From positions 124,001 through 188,000 of the forward strand of contig NZ_WFLJ01000013.1 in assembly GCF_009208735.1 (NCBI RefSeq): 64,000 nucleotides of DNA. The letters run 5' to 3'. The translations under genes and the position numbers were made by a program. This DNA is from Janthinobacterium rivuli (lineage in GTDB: Bacteria; Pseudomonadota; Gammaproteobacteria; Burkholderiales; Burkholderiaceae_D). Positions 45,498 to 56,900 of this stretch are shown here, piece by piece (position 1 is the stretch's first letter; every line of letters starts with the position of its first letter). The notes beneath the pieces are model-generated. The model was not told the DNA's origin, made no database searches, and was given only the letters and a program-made list of their open reading frames with translations.

Positions 45498-46226
45498 ATG
45501 ACAGGCAGCCCGGCATCCGTCCATGTGCTTGCGCTGGCGGGATACCTGGTACTGCTGGGTTTCCTGGCCGCGGTGGGGCCCGTGCGGGCGCAGCCGGCCG
45601 ACGGCCCCGTGCTGCAGTTCGATATCGCCGCGCAACACCTCGGCGACGCGCTGGACCTGTACAGCCGCCGCACGGGCATCGCCGTGCTGATGGACCAGCG
45701 TTACGCGCAGCGCCAGTCGGCCGCCGTGCGCGGCGCGTATGCGGCTGGCGCGGCCCTGCAAGCCTTGCTGGAGGGTACTGGGCTGCAATCGCGGCTCTCC
45801 GACGCGCAAGCCGTCATCGTGTATGCCCCGGCCGCCGCCGCGGACTTGCCGCCGGCGGCCGTCGTGGCCGCCGCCGACATTCCGGGCGCCACGCAGGGCG
45901 GCGGCGACCATGCGGCCTATGTCAGCCGGCTGCAGCACGTGTTGCTGGGGCTGCTGTGCCGCGCGGCGCAGACGCGTCCCGGCGGCTACCGGCTGGCCTT
46001 GCAACTGTACCTGAACCGCGCCGGCGTGGTGGAGCGCGTGCACCTGCTCGACAGCACGGGCTTGCGCGCGCGCGACACGGCCATCGCGCGCCTGGTGCTG
46101 GGCATGCGCGTCGGCGCGGCGCCGCTGCCGTCGATGCCGCAGCCCGTCTCCATCCTGCTGCTGCCGCAAGGACCGGGCAGCGAAGTCGATTGCGCCCCGG
46201 GCGCGCCGGCAGGGGCCGCGCCATGA
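45498..46226 (+). CDS. Exported STN-domain protein with a TonB-C-like C-terminal domain
   Basis: 242 residues. A signal peptide (ALAGYLVLLGFLAAVGPVRA) is followed by an STN domain (about 39-110: LQFDIAAQHLGDALDLYSRRTGIAV, LQALLEGTGLQSRLSD), which in FecA-type receptors contacts the FecR anti-sigma factor. After an Ala/Pro-rich linker, residues 140-224 (YVSRLQHVLLGLLC, YLNRAGVVERVHLLDSTG, PQPVSILLLPQ) follow the TonB C-terminal domain pattern. It is thus a receptor-free STN protein. Its stop overlaps the FecI-type start (ATGA), so it belongs to the signalling operon. No receptor gene is present. Confidence 0.82.
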   Translation: MTGSPASVHVLALAGYLVLLGFLAAVGPVRAQPADGPVLQFDIAAQHLGDALDLYSRRTGIAVLMDQRYAQRQSAAVRGAYAAGAALQALLEGTGLQSRLSDAQAVIVYAPAAAADLPPAAVVAAADIPGATQGGGDHAAYVSRLQHVLLGLLCRAAQTRPGGYRLALQLYLNRAGVVERVHLLDSTGLRARDTAIARLVLGMRVGAAPLPSMPQPVSILLLPQGPGSEVDCAPGAPAGAAP

Positions 46227-46798
46227 GCATGCCCGACCTGCGCACCAGGCTGAAACGCCACCTCAGTTCGCGCTACACCGTGCTGCGCTGGCGCCTGGAG
46301 CGGGTGGTCGGCTGCAAGCATCACGCGGCCGATGCGCTGCAGGAAACCTGGCTGCGCCTGGAAGCGATGGTGGCGCCAGGCCCGACTGCCGCGCCCGTCC
46401 ACAATCCCGACGCCTACCTGCTGCGCATGGCGGCCAATATCGCCACCGATGCCTACCGCCGCGACCGCATCATCGTCACCGAGCGCGAACGCGAAGAGCT
46501 GATGCACCTGGCCGACGAGGCGGGCGACGACATCAGCGACCCGGCGCGCATCGTCGCGGCGCGGCTCGACGTGCAAGCGCTCGACGCGGCGCTGGCGGGC
46601 CTGTCGCCGCGCCGCCGCGCCATCCTGACGGCGGCGCGCATCGACGGCATGCTCAACGCGGACATCGCCGAGCGCTTCGGCATTTCCGTGGCGATGGTGA
46701 AGAAAGAATTGCAGGCCGCCATGCAACACTGTAAAACGTGCATGGCCGACGCCGAGGCCGCCCAGCGCGGCGATGTGTCGGGCCGCCGTAAATATTGA
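46223..46798 (+). CDS. FecI-type ECF sigma factor
   Basis: 191 residues. Region 2: KHHAADALQETWLRLEAM and DAYLLRMAANIATDAYRRDR. Region 4: LSPRRRAILTAARIDGMLNADIAERFGISVAMVKKELQAAM. It directs RNA polymerase to one or a few promoters, most likely that of the giant exoprotein downstream. It is coupled on both sides: ATGA with the STN gene, TGATG with FecR. Confidence 0.93.
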   Translation: MSMPDLRTRLKRHLSSRYTVLRWRLERVVGCKHHAADALQETWLRLEAMVAPGPTAAPVHNPDAYLLRMAANIATDAYRRDRIIVTEREREELMHLADEAGDDISDPARIVAARLDVQALDAALAGLSPRRRAILTAARIDGMLNADIAERFGISVAMVKKELQAAMQHCKTCMADAEAAQRGDVSGRRKY

Positions 46799-47787
46799 TG
46801 AATCCCATGACTGCTCCTGACCGCGATCCACGCGACCCTTCCAATGCCGCCGACGGCGATGCCGACATCGGCCGGCAAGCGGCCGCCTGGTGGGCGCGGC
46901 TGCGCTCCGACGATTTCACGCAGACCGACGCCGCCGCCTTGCGCGCCTGGTGCGCGCGCAGCCCCGAGCATGCGCGCGCCTGGCGCGAACTCCAGCACGT
47001 GTGGCAGGCGCTGGCCCCCGCGTTGGAGCGTGCCGCCGCCGCACCGCCCCAGGCGAACGTGCTGGCCTTCCCGGCGCGCCCCGGGCGCCGGGCATTTCTC
47101 GGCGGCGCGCTGGCGGCCGGCGTGGCCGTGCTGGCCTTGCGTCCGCCGCTGGGGGCCTGGCCATCGCTGCAGGAGTGGAGCGCCGACTACCGCACGGGCA
47201 CGGGCGAGCAGCGGCAAGTGAGCGTGTCGCAGCAGATGACGGTGCAGATGAATACGCAGACGCGCATCGACGTGCGGGCGCCGGAAGCGATCGAATTGCT
47301 GGGCGGCGAGGCGGAAATCCTCGCCAGCGGCGCGCGCCTGCCCGTGTCGGTGGTGGCGGGAGCGGGGCGCCTGCTGGCGCAGTCGGCCCGCTTCAACGTG
47401 CGCCACACGGACGACACCGTGTGCGTCACCTGCCTGACGGGCGCCGTGCAAGTGCAGTGGCAACAGCACCGCCAGACCCTCGATGCGGGTCAGCAACTGG
47501 TGTATGACGAGCGGGGCGTGCAGGCGGTCACGCCCGCGCCGGCGCAGGAGGCCAGCGCGTGGCGCACGGGGGCGCTGTCGTTCGTCGGCAAGCCGCTGGC
47601 CGAGGTCGTCGATGAAATCAACCGCTACCGGCCCGGCCGGGTGCTGCTACGCAATGCCGAGCTGGGCCGCCGCCTCGTGCGCATGCGCTTTTCCATCGCG
47701 CAAACCGATGGCGCGCTGGCGATGATACGCGACCTGTACGGCGCACAAATGACCAGTCTGCCAGGCGGCATCGTGCTGCTCAGCTGA
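46798..47787 (+). CDS. FecR-type anti-sigma/sigma-regulator
   Basis: 329 residues from the ATG at 46798. DUF4880-like cytosolic N-terminus (IGRQAAAWWARLRSDDFTQTDAAALRAWCA), one membrane span (about residues 98-118), a periplasmic FecR domain (RQVSVSQQMTVQMNTQTRIDV, QSARFNVRHTDDTVCV) and a C-terminal STN-like/DUF4974 region (LSFVGKPLAEVVDEINRYRP). It should relay a periplasmic signal from an STN domain to the sigma factor. Here the only STN partner is the small protein two genes upstream. Confidence 0.93.
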   Translation: MNPMTAPDRDPRDPSNAADGDADIGRQAAAWWARLRSDDFTQTDAAALRAWCARSPEHARAWRELQHVWQALAPALERAAAAPPQANVLAFPARPGRRAFLGGALAAGVAVLALRPPLGAWPSLQEWSADYRTGTGEQRQVSVSQQMTVQMNTQTRIDVRAPEAIELLGGEAEILASGARLPVSVVAGAGRLLAQSARFNVRHTDDTVCVTCLTGAVQVQWQQHRQTLDAGQQLVYDERGVQAVTPAPAQEASAWRTGALSFVGKPLAEVVDEINRYRPGRVLLRNAELGRRLVRMRFSIAQTDGALAMIRDLYGAQMTSLPGGIVLLS

Positions 47788-47816
47788 TCCCGTGTTTCCC
47801 TTGGGCTGGCTTATTT

Positions 47817-47828
47817 AAAAATATTTTT
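47817..47828. promoter_or_regulatory. 12-bp A/T palindrome in the exoprotein leader
   Basis: AAAAATATTTTT at 47817-47828, followed by tcaaaaaacatta, in an otherwise very GC-rich region about 105 bp before the exoprotein ATG. It could be a UP-like element, an H-NS/MvaT-type silencer site or a regulator dyad. The ECF promoter is expected in this stretch, but I could not fix its hexamers. Confidence 0.4.
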
Positions 47829-47932
47829 CAAAAAACATTATCCCTTCCGCCGCCCAGCTACGTCATGGAGGCATGGACGCCTGCGCTATCGCCAGGCTCC
47901 GTTCCCTTCTCTCTAGCCAGGAAACCATTGCC

Positions 47933-50900
47933 ATGACCAAGTTTCACACTGCCCAGCGCCCAGTCCAAAACGACGACACGGGCGCGCAGCGGTCCTCCAC
48001 GCTGGGCAGCCGCTTGCGGCTCACGCCGCTCGCTTACGCGCTGACCACCATGCTGATGGCGGGCGCCTTCACCACGCCGGCGCGCGCGCAGCAGGCGTTC
48101 AGCGGCGGCTGGTTCGCGGCCAAGGGCGCGGCGCAAAACACGGCGGCCAGCTCGGGCCGCCTGCCGAATGGCCAGCCGCTGCCCTTGGGCAGCCGCCCCG
48201 AGGGCCAGCAACTGCAGGCGAACCAGCAGTTGCAACGCTCGCTCAACAACTTGAACCTGGCCGCGCGCGCCATCGCCGCGCAGCAATCGGCCCAGGCGCA
48301 GGCGCGCCAGGCGGCGGCCGGCGGCGCCAGCGTGCCGAATGGGCTGGCGCAGGGCGGCTTGCAGGTCGACACCAACAGCCTGACGGCCGGCTGGCTCAAC
48401 GCGCAGGCCCCCGTGCAGACGGTGGCGAACGGCAAGACGGCCGTGCTGGTGCAGCAGACGGCGGACAAGGCCATCCTGAACTGGGAAACGTTTAACGTCG
48501 GCAAGGACACGACCCTGACGTTCCAGCAGCAAAAGGATTGGGCCGTGCTGAACCGCGTGAACGATCCGCAAGCGCGACCCAGCCAGATCCAGGGCCAGAT
48601 CAAGGCCGACGGCACGCTGTTGCTGGTCAACCGCAACGGCATCGTGTTTACCGGCACGAGCCAGGTCGACACGCGCAGCCTGGTGGCGGCCGCGGCCCGC
48701 ATCAGCGATGCGCAATTCCAGAAGAACGGCATCTACAGCCCCGGCACGGCCGGCGCCACGAGCTTCACCGATGCGGGCGGCAAGGTGCAGGTAGAGGCCG
48801 GCGCGCGCCTGGCCAGCCATGCGCCCAAGGGCAGCACGGAAGGCGGCGGTTATGTGATGCTGCTGGGTAAGGATGTCCACCATGCGGGCGAGATCGCCAC
48901 GCCGAAAGGCCAGGCCCTGCTGGCCGCGGGCGACAGTTTCACCATCAAGAAAGGCGTGGGCACGGATGGCAATCCGCTGTCGACCACGCGCGGCAGCGAA
49001 GTCACGCCGCAATTCGCGGCCGCCAGCACGGCGGGCAAGGTCGTCAACACGGGCCTGATCCAGGCGCGCGAAGGCGACGTCACCCTGGCGGGACGCGACG
49101 TGCGGCAGGAAGGCGTGCTGCTGGCCACGACGACCACGGCCACGCGCGGCAGCGTGCACCTGAACGCGCTGGGCAGCGACGCGGCCGTCACCCTGGGGCG
49201 CGGCGCCACCACCGCCATCCTGGTCGAGGACGACGGCAAGACGACGGCGCTCGACAGCCAGCGCGACGCCATGCGCGGCCCGGCCGTGGCGGCGACGGAC
49301 AACATCGTTGCCGTGAACGACCGCCGCGACCAGTCGCGCATCGAGATCGGCAGCGCCGGCACGGTGGAATTCATGGGCGATTCCTTGACCCTGGCCACGG
49401 GCGGCCAGCTCGCCGTCAACGCGGCCAGCCGCAGCCTGCTGCGCGACGGCGCCCAGCTCGACGTTTCCGGCGCCGTCGGCGTGAAGGTGGCGATGGCGGC
49501 GAACAATGTCGAGATCAACGTGCAGGGCAACGAGCAGCGCGATGCGCCCGTCAACCGCGACGGCAAGGCCTTGATCAGCAACAATATCTGGGTCGACCGC
49601 CGCAAGCTCGTGTTCGTGCCGAAAGGCACGAACGGCTACGACAGCGACCGCTGGTACACGGCCGGCGGCTTGCTGGAAGTAGCCGGTTACCTGGGCACGC
49701 AGGGTCACTCCGTCAGCGAATGGATGGCGCAGGGCGGCACCGTCAGCTTCGGCGGCAAGGACGTCGTCACGCAGGCCGGCTCCAGCATCAACCTGTCGGG
49801 CGGCACCCTGGACGTGCAGACGGGCGCGCTGCGCCAGACCTGGCTGAAAGGCGCGGACGGCAAGCTGCACGAGGCGGGCAGCGCGCCCGCCGACCTGGCG
49901 TATGCGGGCGTGTACAAGGGGTACGAGGAAGAACACGCGCGCTGGGGCAAGGAGGCCAGCGCCTTCTACGCCAATCCCCTGATCGCCGCGCAACAGCGGC
50001 TGGAAAACGGCTACACGGTGGGCCGCGACGCGGGCAAGCTGGTGGTTGCCACGGGTTCGGCCGTGCTGGAGGGGGGGATCGCGGGCGACGTCTTCCAGGG
50101 CGAGCGCCAGACGCAGGCGCCACAGGTGCTGCTCGACGGCTACCAGCAGTCACAGCTGGCCGCCGCGCAGCGGGGTCAACTGATTGTCGGCCAGTACCAG
50201 CCCATGTTCGACAAGCGCACGGGCGTGCTGCAGCATGCGCTGTCGGCCGTCATGGACGAGGTGCGCCTGACGCGCGTGCAGGACGGCATCGCCGCCGGCC
50301 TCGAGGTGGCCGACGTGTTGGCTGCGGAGCGCCAGGGCAAGCTGCTGCTCGACACCGCCTTGCTGAATGAGCAGCAACTGGGCGCCTTGCGCGTCGCCGC
50401 CAAGGGCGCGATCACGGTCGACAGCGCGCTGCAGGTGGCCGATGGCGGCAACATCACCCTGTTCGGCAAGGACGTGGCGGTGAACACCAGCCTGCGCAGC
50501 CATGGCGGCAGCATCGCGGCCGGCAACGTGCTGAACCAGATCGGCGCGCTGGGCATGGTCGATACTTTCGTCAATCCGGGGGCGCCCCCGGGCAAGCTGG
50601 TGCTGGCCGCTGGCGTCACGCTCGACACCAGCGGCCTGTTGAATAATGTGCTGCGCGACCCGCTGGCCGCCGCCGGCTTGCCCTATATCAATGGCGGCAG
50701 CGTGTCCCTGCGTGCGTTTGGCGACGTGCGCATCGGCAGCGGCAGCCTGATCGACGTGAGCTCGGGCGCGGCCATCCTGGCGCAGGCGAAGCAGCAGGGC
50801 GGCAAGGGTGGCAACGTGACCCTGGCCAGCTACGGACCGAAGGCCGACCTGGTGCTGGGCGAGGGCGCGCAAGTGCGCGGCCATGGCGTGGCGGGCGGCG

Positions 50901-53900
50901 GCAAGCTGGAATTGCAGGCCAACAAGATCATGATCGGCAACGTTGAAAAACCCGGCGCGGGCAGCCTGCAGCTGGACGGCGGCTTCTTCGACCAGGGTTT
51001 TTCCAGCTACAGCCTGGTCGGCAAGCAGGGCGTGACGGTGGCGGACGGCGCGCGGGTGGACGTGCGCATGCCCGTGCTGCGCGTGGTGGACAACGAGAAA
51101 CTGGCCGTGTGGATGCCGGAACAGGTCACGGAAAATGCGCTGAAGGGCACCTTGACGCAGCGCAAGGGCGCCAGCCTGGCCCTGCAAGCGGGCGATATCC
51201 AGTCCGGCGCGGCCGACATGGCCAGCGCCGAACTGCTGATAGGCAAGGGCGCGGTAGTCAGCGTCGATGCGGGCCAGTCCATCAAGCTGTCCAGCGTGGG
51301 CCAGCTGACGGTGGACGGTCGCCTGAACGCCTGGGGTGGCAAGATCAGCCTGGGCGGCGTGGACGTCGACCGGACGGTTGCCGAGGCGGTGGAGGCGGCC
51401 GGCCATGGCCGCTCCATCTGGATCGGCGAGAACGCCGTGCTCGACGTGGCGTCGCGCGCCGTCACGGCCACGGACGCGCAAGGCCGGCGCTACGGCAAGG
51501 TGGCTGACGGCGGCAGCATCGTCGTCGGCGGCGAGATCGACCATGCGCAGGGCAGCACATCGGCGGCCAGCCTGTTCGTCGTCGTGCGCGACGGCGCCGT
51601 GCTCGACGCTTCCGGCGCGCACGCCGTGCTCGACGTCAATGGCACGGCGGTCGACGTGGCCAGCGCGGGCGGCGGCATCGCGCTGGCGTCGAACAATGGC
51701 TTGTACCTCGATGGCCGGCTGCTGGCCAGGGCCGGCGGCGCGGGCGCGGCGGGCGGCAGCCTGTCCGTAGCCACCGGTACGCCCGAATACCTGAAAGTGC
51801 TGGCCACGGACAAGGTGCTGGCAGGGCGCGAGCTGCGGCTGACGCAGCGCCAGGCCGCCAGCGACCTGGCCTCCGCCGTGACGGCGCGCGATGCGGCGGC
51901 GATGCTGAAGTATGGCCATGGCCGGTTTTCCGTGGAACAGGTGGAGGCGGGCGGTTTCGGCAACCTGGCGCTGCTGGGCGCCGCGTCGTTCGATGGCGAC
52001 GTGTCGCTGACGATGCGGCAAAGCTTCCAGCTGTACGGCGCGCCTGTGCTGTCGCCCGGCAGCAAGCCCGGCGCGCGCATCAACATCGCGGCGCCGTATG
52101 TGCGCCTGGCCAGCGTCAAGCCGGCCGGCCGCGATTTCTATACGACGCCGGGCAGCGCGGGGGAGTCGCCGCTCGCCGGCCAGATCAGCATCACGGGCGA
52201 CCTGATCGACGTGCGCGGCGTGGTGAACATGCTGGCTGACGACGTGCGCCTGAGCAGCCGCGGCGACCTGCGTTTGCTGCTGTCGCCGCTGGGCTGGGAT
52301 GGTAACGAGGCGACGACGGTGCTGTCCACGCCGGGCGACATGACCCTCACTGCGGCCCAGCTGTATCCGGAATCGGGCGCCGGCGCCGCCGTGCGTGCCG
52401 GCCATGGCGTCATCGATGGCAAGTTCGGCTATGACCCTGCGCGCAGCCTGACCATCGGCCGCGCGACCGATGCCGTGCCGGCCATGCCGTATTCCGCCTT
52501 CGGCTCGCTGGAGCTGGAAGCGGCGCATATCGAGCAGGGCGGCGTGGTGCGCGCGCCGCTGGGGCGCCTGGTGATCGGCGCGGCCCGCTATGACAATGAC
52601 AAGAGCCTGAGCGTGAATCTGCTGGCCAACAGCATCAGTTCCGTCAGCGGCGCGGGCCTGGTCATGCCGTATGGCGGCACCGTCGATGGCCAGACCTGGA
52701 ACGTCAGCGGCAAGCCGGTCACCTTGATGGGCGTGGGCGGCATCAATTCGCAGGGCGGCCTGCTCAACGGCGTGCAATTGGGCGGCGTGGCCGTGGACGT
52801 GCGGCCGGGCGCGCTGCTCGACCTGTCCGGCGGCGGCGAACTGGCGGGCGCCGGCTTCATCGCGGGCCGCGGCGGCTCCACCGATGCGCGCTACCATCCG
52901 CTGGCGCAGGTGGGCGCGAACGGCGGCTTTGTCCTGCCGGGACTGGCCACCAATCCCGTGTACGCCATCGTGCCGGGCGCGCAGGCGCCGCAAGCGCCCG
53001 CGGGCGGCGAGAAGGCGGCGTCCGATCCGGCCGTGGGCCGGCAGGTGACGATAGGCAGCGGCGTGCCCGGCCTGGCGGCCGGCACCTACACCCTGATGCC
53101 GTCGACCTACGCCCTGTTGCCGGGCGCCTTCCGCGTGGAGCTGAACGGTTTGGCGGGGCAGGGCAGCGGCGCGGCCCCGGCGCAGCAGCTGCGCAACGGT
53201 TCCTGGGCCGCGCCCGGCACCCTGTCGATCGCGGGCACGGACATCCGCGCGCCGCTGGCCAGCCAGCTGATACTCACGCCGGCCAAGGTCTTGCGCAGCT
53301 ATTCCCAGTACAACGAGACCGGCTATGCCGCCTTCGCGCTGGCCGATGCGCAAACGCGGGGCATTCCCCGCGCGCTGCTGCCGTCCGATGCGAAAACGCT
53401 CAAGCTGAGCATGATGCAGGACGGCGGCCTGGGCACCTTCCAGTTCAAGGGCACGGGCAAGTTCGGCGCCGCCGAGGGCGGCTATGGCGGCACCGTGATC
53501 GTGATGCCGAGCAATAGCGCCAAGGGCGACATTGAAATCCTCGCCGACGGCGCGCCGGCCACCCGCGATGCCGGACTGGTCAGCGTGCGCGCTTCCAGCC
53601 TGAACAGTATCGGTGCGGCCCGTATCCTGGTGGGCAATGCGCCGTCGGTGGAGTATGGCCAGGCCGGCAACTACGTGAGTTTCGGCGCCAATTCGGCGCG
53701 CGCCATCTACCTGCGCGCGGGGGCCGTGCTGTCGGCGCCCGAAGTGTTCCTCGTCGCCCAGGACCCCAGCAGTTATCTGCTGGGCGACGGTTTGATCGAT
53801 ATCGCGGCCGGCGCCGGCATCAGCACCCTGGGCAAGGGCAAGGCCGCGTATGACGCCAACGACGGCTTCATCTACAAGAAGGGCCGCGCTGACGTGCACA

Positions 53901-56900
53901 TGCTGGCCGCGTCGAACGGCTTGCTCAATGTGGCGCCCGTCAGTGGCACGGCGCGCGGCGGCATCCGCATCGGCACGGCCGGCCTGTACTCGGAAGGCAC
54001 CCTGCTGCTGTCGACCAATGGCAGCTTCGCGCTGGACGACTCCGCCCGCTACGGCACGCGCAACCTGGGCCTGGCCGTGGGCACCATCAACATGGGCAGC
54101 AGCGAAGCGCTGGCGGCGGCCCAGGCCAACGGCACGCGCGCCAACGGCCTGGTCATGAACCAGGGCGTGCTGGACCGCCTGCTGCGCGGCGACACCAGCG
54201 CGGGCGCGCCGGCCCTGCAGGCGCTGGTGCTGAGCGCGGCGGACGGCGTCAATTTCTATGGCGACGTGGTGCTCGACACCTACGACAAGACGACGGGGAA
54301 ATCCACCCTGGAGCGCCTGGTGCTGACCACGCCCGCCATGTATGGCCAGGGCGATGCGGGCACGGTGGCCACCATCCGCACGGCCAACCTGGTCTGGGGC
54401 GGCGCCCTTTCGCCGGCCGGCAATGTGATCGCGCACGGCGCCGGCACGGGCAGCGGCACCCTGAACCTGGAAGCGGAACGCATCGACTTCGGCTTCGGCC
54501 CGTTCACGCAGCCGGCCAGCGTCGCCTCGTTCGACCGCCTGGCGCTCGGTTTTGGCACGGTCAACCTGAAAGCGTCGGGACAAGTCACGGCCAACCACAA
54601 GGGCAGCCTGTCCGTCTACCAGGCGCAGGGCGGGTATGAAACGGGCAAGGGCTACCGGTACAGCGGCGGCAATTTGAACATCAGTACGCCGCTGCTGACG
54701 GGCGACGCCGGTTCCGCGCACAGCTACACGGCGGGCGGCGCGCTGAAGGTGGCGGCGCCGGCCGGCGTGGCGCCAGCGGCGCCCGTCAAAAATGGCGCCG
54801 CGCTGGGCGCGCAGCTGGCCTTGAACGGCGACAGCGTCAGCGTGGCGACGGCCGTGGTATTGCCTAGCGGCAAGCTCACCGTCAACGCGCAGCACGACAT
54901 CACCGTGACTGACGGCGCGCGCATCGACATGGCGGGCCGCAAGAGCACCTTCTTCGACGTGGACAAATACAGCTGGGGCGGCGACGTCACCCTGGACAGC
55001 CGGGCCGGCGATATCCGCGCAGCTAGCGGCGCCGTGATCGACCTGTCGGCCGAGCACAACCGCGCCGGCAGCCTGAAGGCCGTGGCGCTCGGCGGCGCGG
55101 CCGGCATGGTCGATTTGCAGGGCAAGATCCTGGGCGGCGCCAGCGGCAGCTACGATGCGGGCGGCACCATGGTGCCGTACAAGCAGGGCGGCGTGGACGT
55201 GCGCGCGCAGACCCTGGGCGCCGGTGGCACCCTGGACAGCCAGTTTGCGTCGCTGAACCAGCGCCTGAATGAAGGCGCGGTGACGGGCACGCGCAGCTTC
55301 CAGCTGAAACAGGGCGATTTGACGATCGGCAGTGAACTGAAGGCGGGCGAAGTGCAGGTGGCCGTCGACAATGGCCGCCTCACCGTCGCTGGCACGATCG
55401 ACGCCAGCGGCGAGCGCGTGGGCAGCATCCGCCTGGCCGGCCAGCATGGATTAACTTTGGCCGGCAACGCCGTGCTCGACGCGCATGGCACCGTCTTGCG
55501 CGTCGACAGCTATGGCAAGATCATCGACAGCCCGAACCGCGCCACGGTGGAGCTGAACGCGGGCGAGGGCACATTGAGTCTGGCGGGCGGCGCGCAGATC
55601 GACGTGCGCCACGGCACGGCGGCCGTGGTTGGCAAGGGCAAGGGCGAACACGACGGCGCCGCGCGCGGCACGCTGGAGCTGAGTGCGCCGCGCCTGGGCA
55701 GCGGCGGCGCGCGCACGGACCTTGACGCGGCCACCTTCGGCGACATCGACGTCCGTGCGGGCGGCGGCTTGACCATCCGCGGCGCGAAATCGATCGCCGT
55801 CAACGCCATGCAGCGCTATGACGACGCGGCCTACGCCACGGACCTGTCGGCCAGCGGCCGCCCTTACCAGGTGATCAACCAGGCCTATCTCGACGGCAAG
55901 CACCGGGACAGCACGGCCTTCATCGACGCGGCGCTGGCCAACAAGAGCTTGCGCAGCGGCAAGCTGGCGGGCCTGGCCACGGCCGCCTATGCCGACGCGC
56001 TGCATCTGCGTCCCGGCGTCGATATCGTCAGCAAGACCCAAGATGGCGACCTGGTGGTGCAGGGCGACCTGGATCTGTCGGGCATGCGCTACGCCAGCCT
56101 GCATCCGCGCTTTCAGGTAAGCAATCTGCGCGGTTCGGGCGAGGTGGGCAGCCTGCTGCTGCGCGCCGGCGGCGATCTGAGTATCTATGGCAGCATCAAC
56201 GACGGCTTCGCGCCGCCGCCCGCCACCCAGGACGACAGCGGCTGGAAACTGCTGCCGGGACGCGACATCAACGGCAGCGACGTCATCGTGCCGGGCAAGG
56301 GCGTGACCCTGGCCGACGGCACCTTGTTCCCGGGAGGCATCGCGCTCAATTACGACTTGCCCGTCAAGGGCTTCGATCTGCTGGCCGACACGCGCCTGCC
56401 CGTGGCCGTGACCCTGGACCAGGCGATCACCGTGCCGGCAGGCACGGTGCTGGCGGCCGCCGTGCGCGACGGCGCCGGCAATATCGTCCACGCGGCGGGT
56501 ACCCTGCTGGCCACGGCGCAGACCTTGACAGCCGGCATGCGCCTCGATGCGGGCAGCGTACTGAAGCAATCGGTGACGGTGCGCGCCATGACTTGGCCCA
56601 AGGGCGTGCCCCTGCCTGGCGTGGCCGGCGAACGCTCGGTCTTCGCGCTCAATGGCCAACTGGCGCTGGCCGTCGGTTCGCTGATCCCGTCCGGCACCGA
56701 TGTCAAGCTGTTGCCCAATGTGGATTCAATCGCGCTGCGTCCGGAAGTGGCGGGCAGCCAGGGCAAGCTGTGGGCCATCGCGCCCATGCTGGCCGAGGGT
56801 TCGCAAGCGTGGGGCATGCGCCTGGTGGCCGGCGCCGACCTGGAGGCGGCCGACACGCGCAGCGTGCAGGCGCATCCCGCGCACGGTACCTTGCGCCTGG

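Noticed and set aside
52240..54200. RGD tripeptides in the exoprotein (near 52260 and 54190)
   Set aside because: Bordetella FHA has a functional RGD, but in a 4198-residue Gly/Asp/Arg-rich protein two RGDs are expected by chance and neither lies in a recognisable exposed loop.
50150..55447. 1765-codon open frame on the strand opposite the exoprotein gene
   Set aside because: The product is His/Arg/Gln/Ala-rich with no domain, no ribosome site, and lies fully inside a well-supported coding frame. It is a shadow of high-GC third-position bias.
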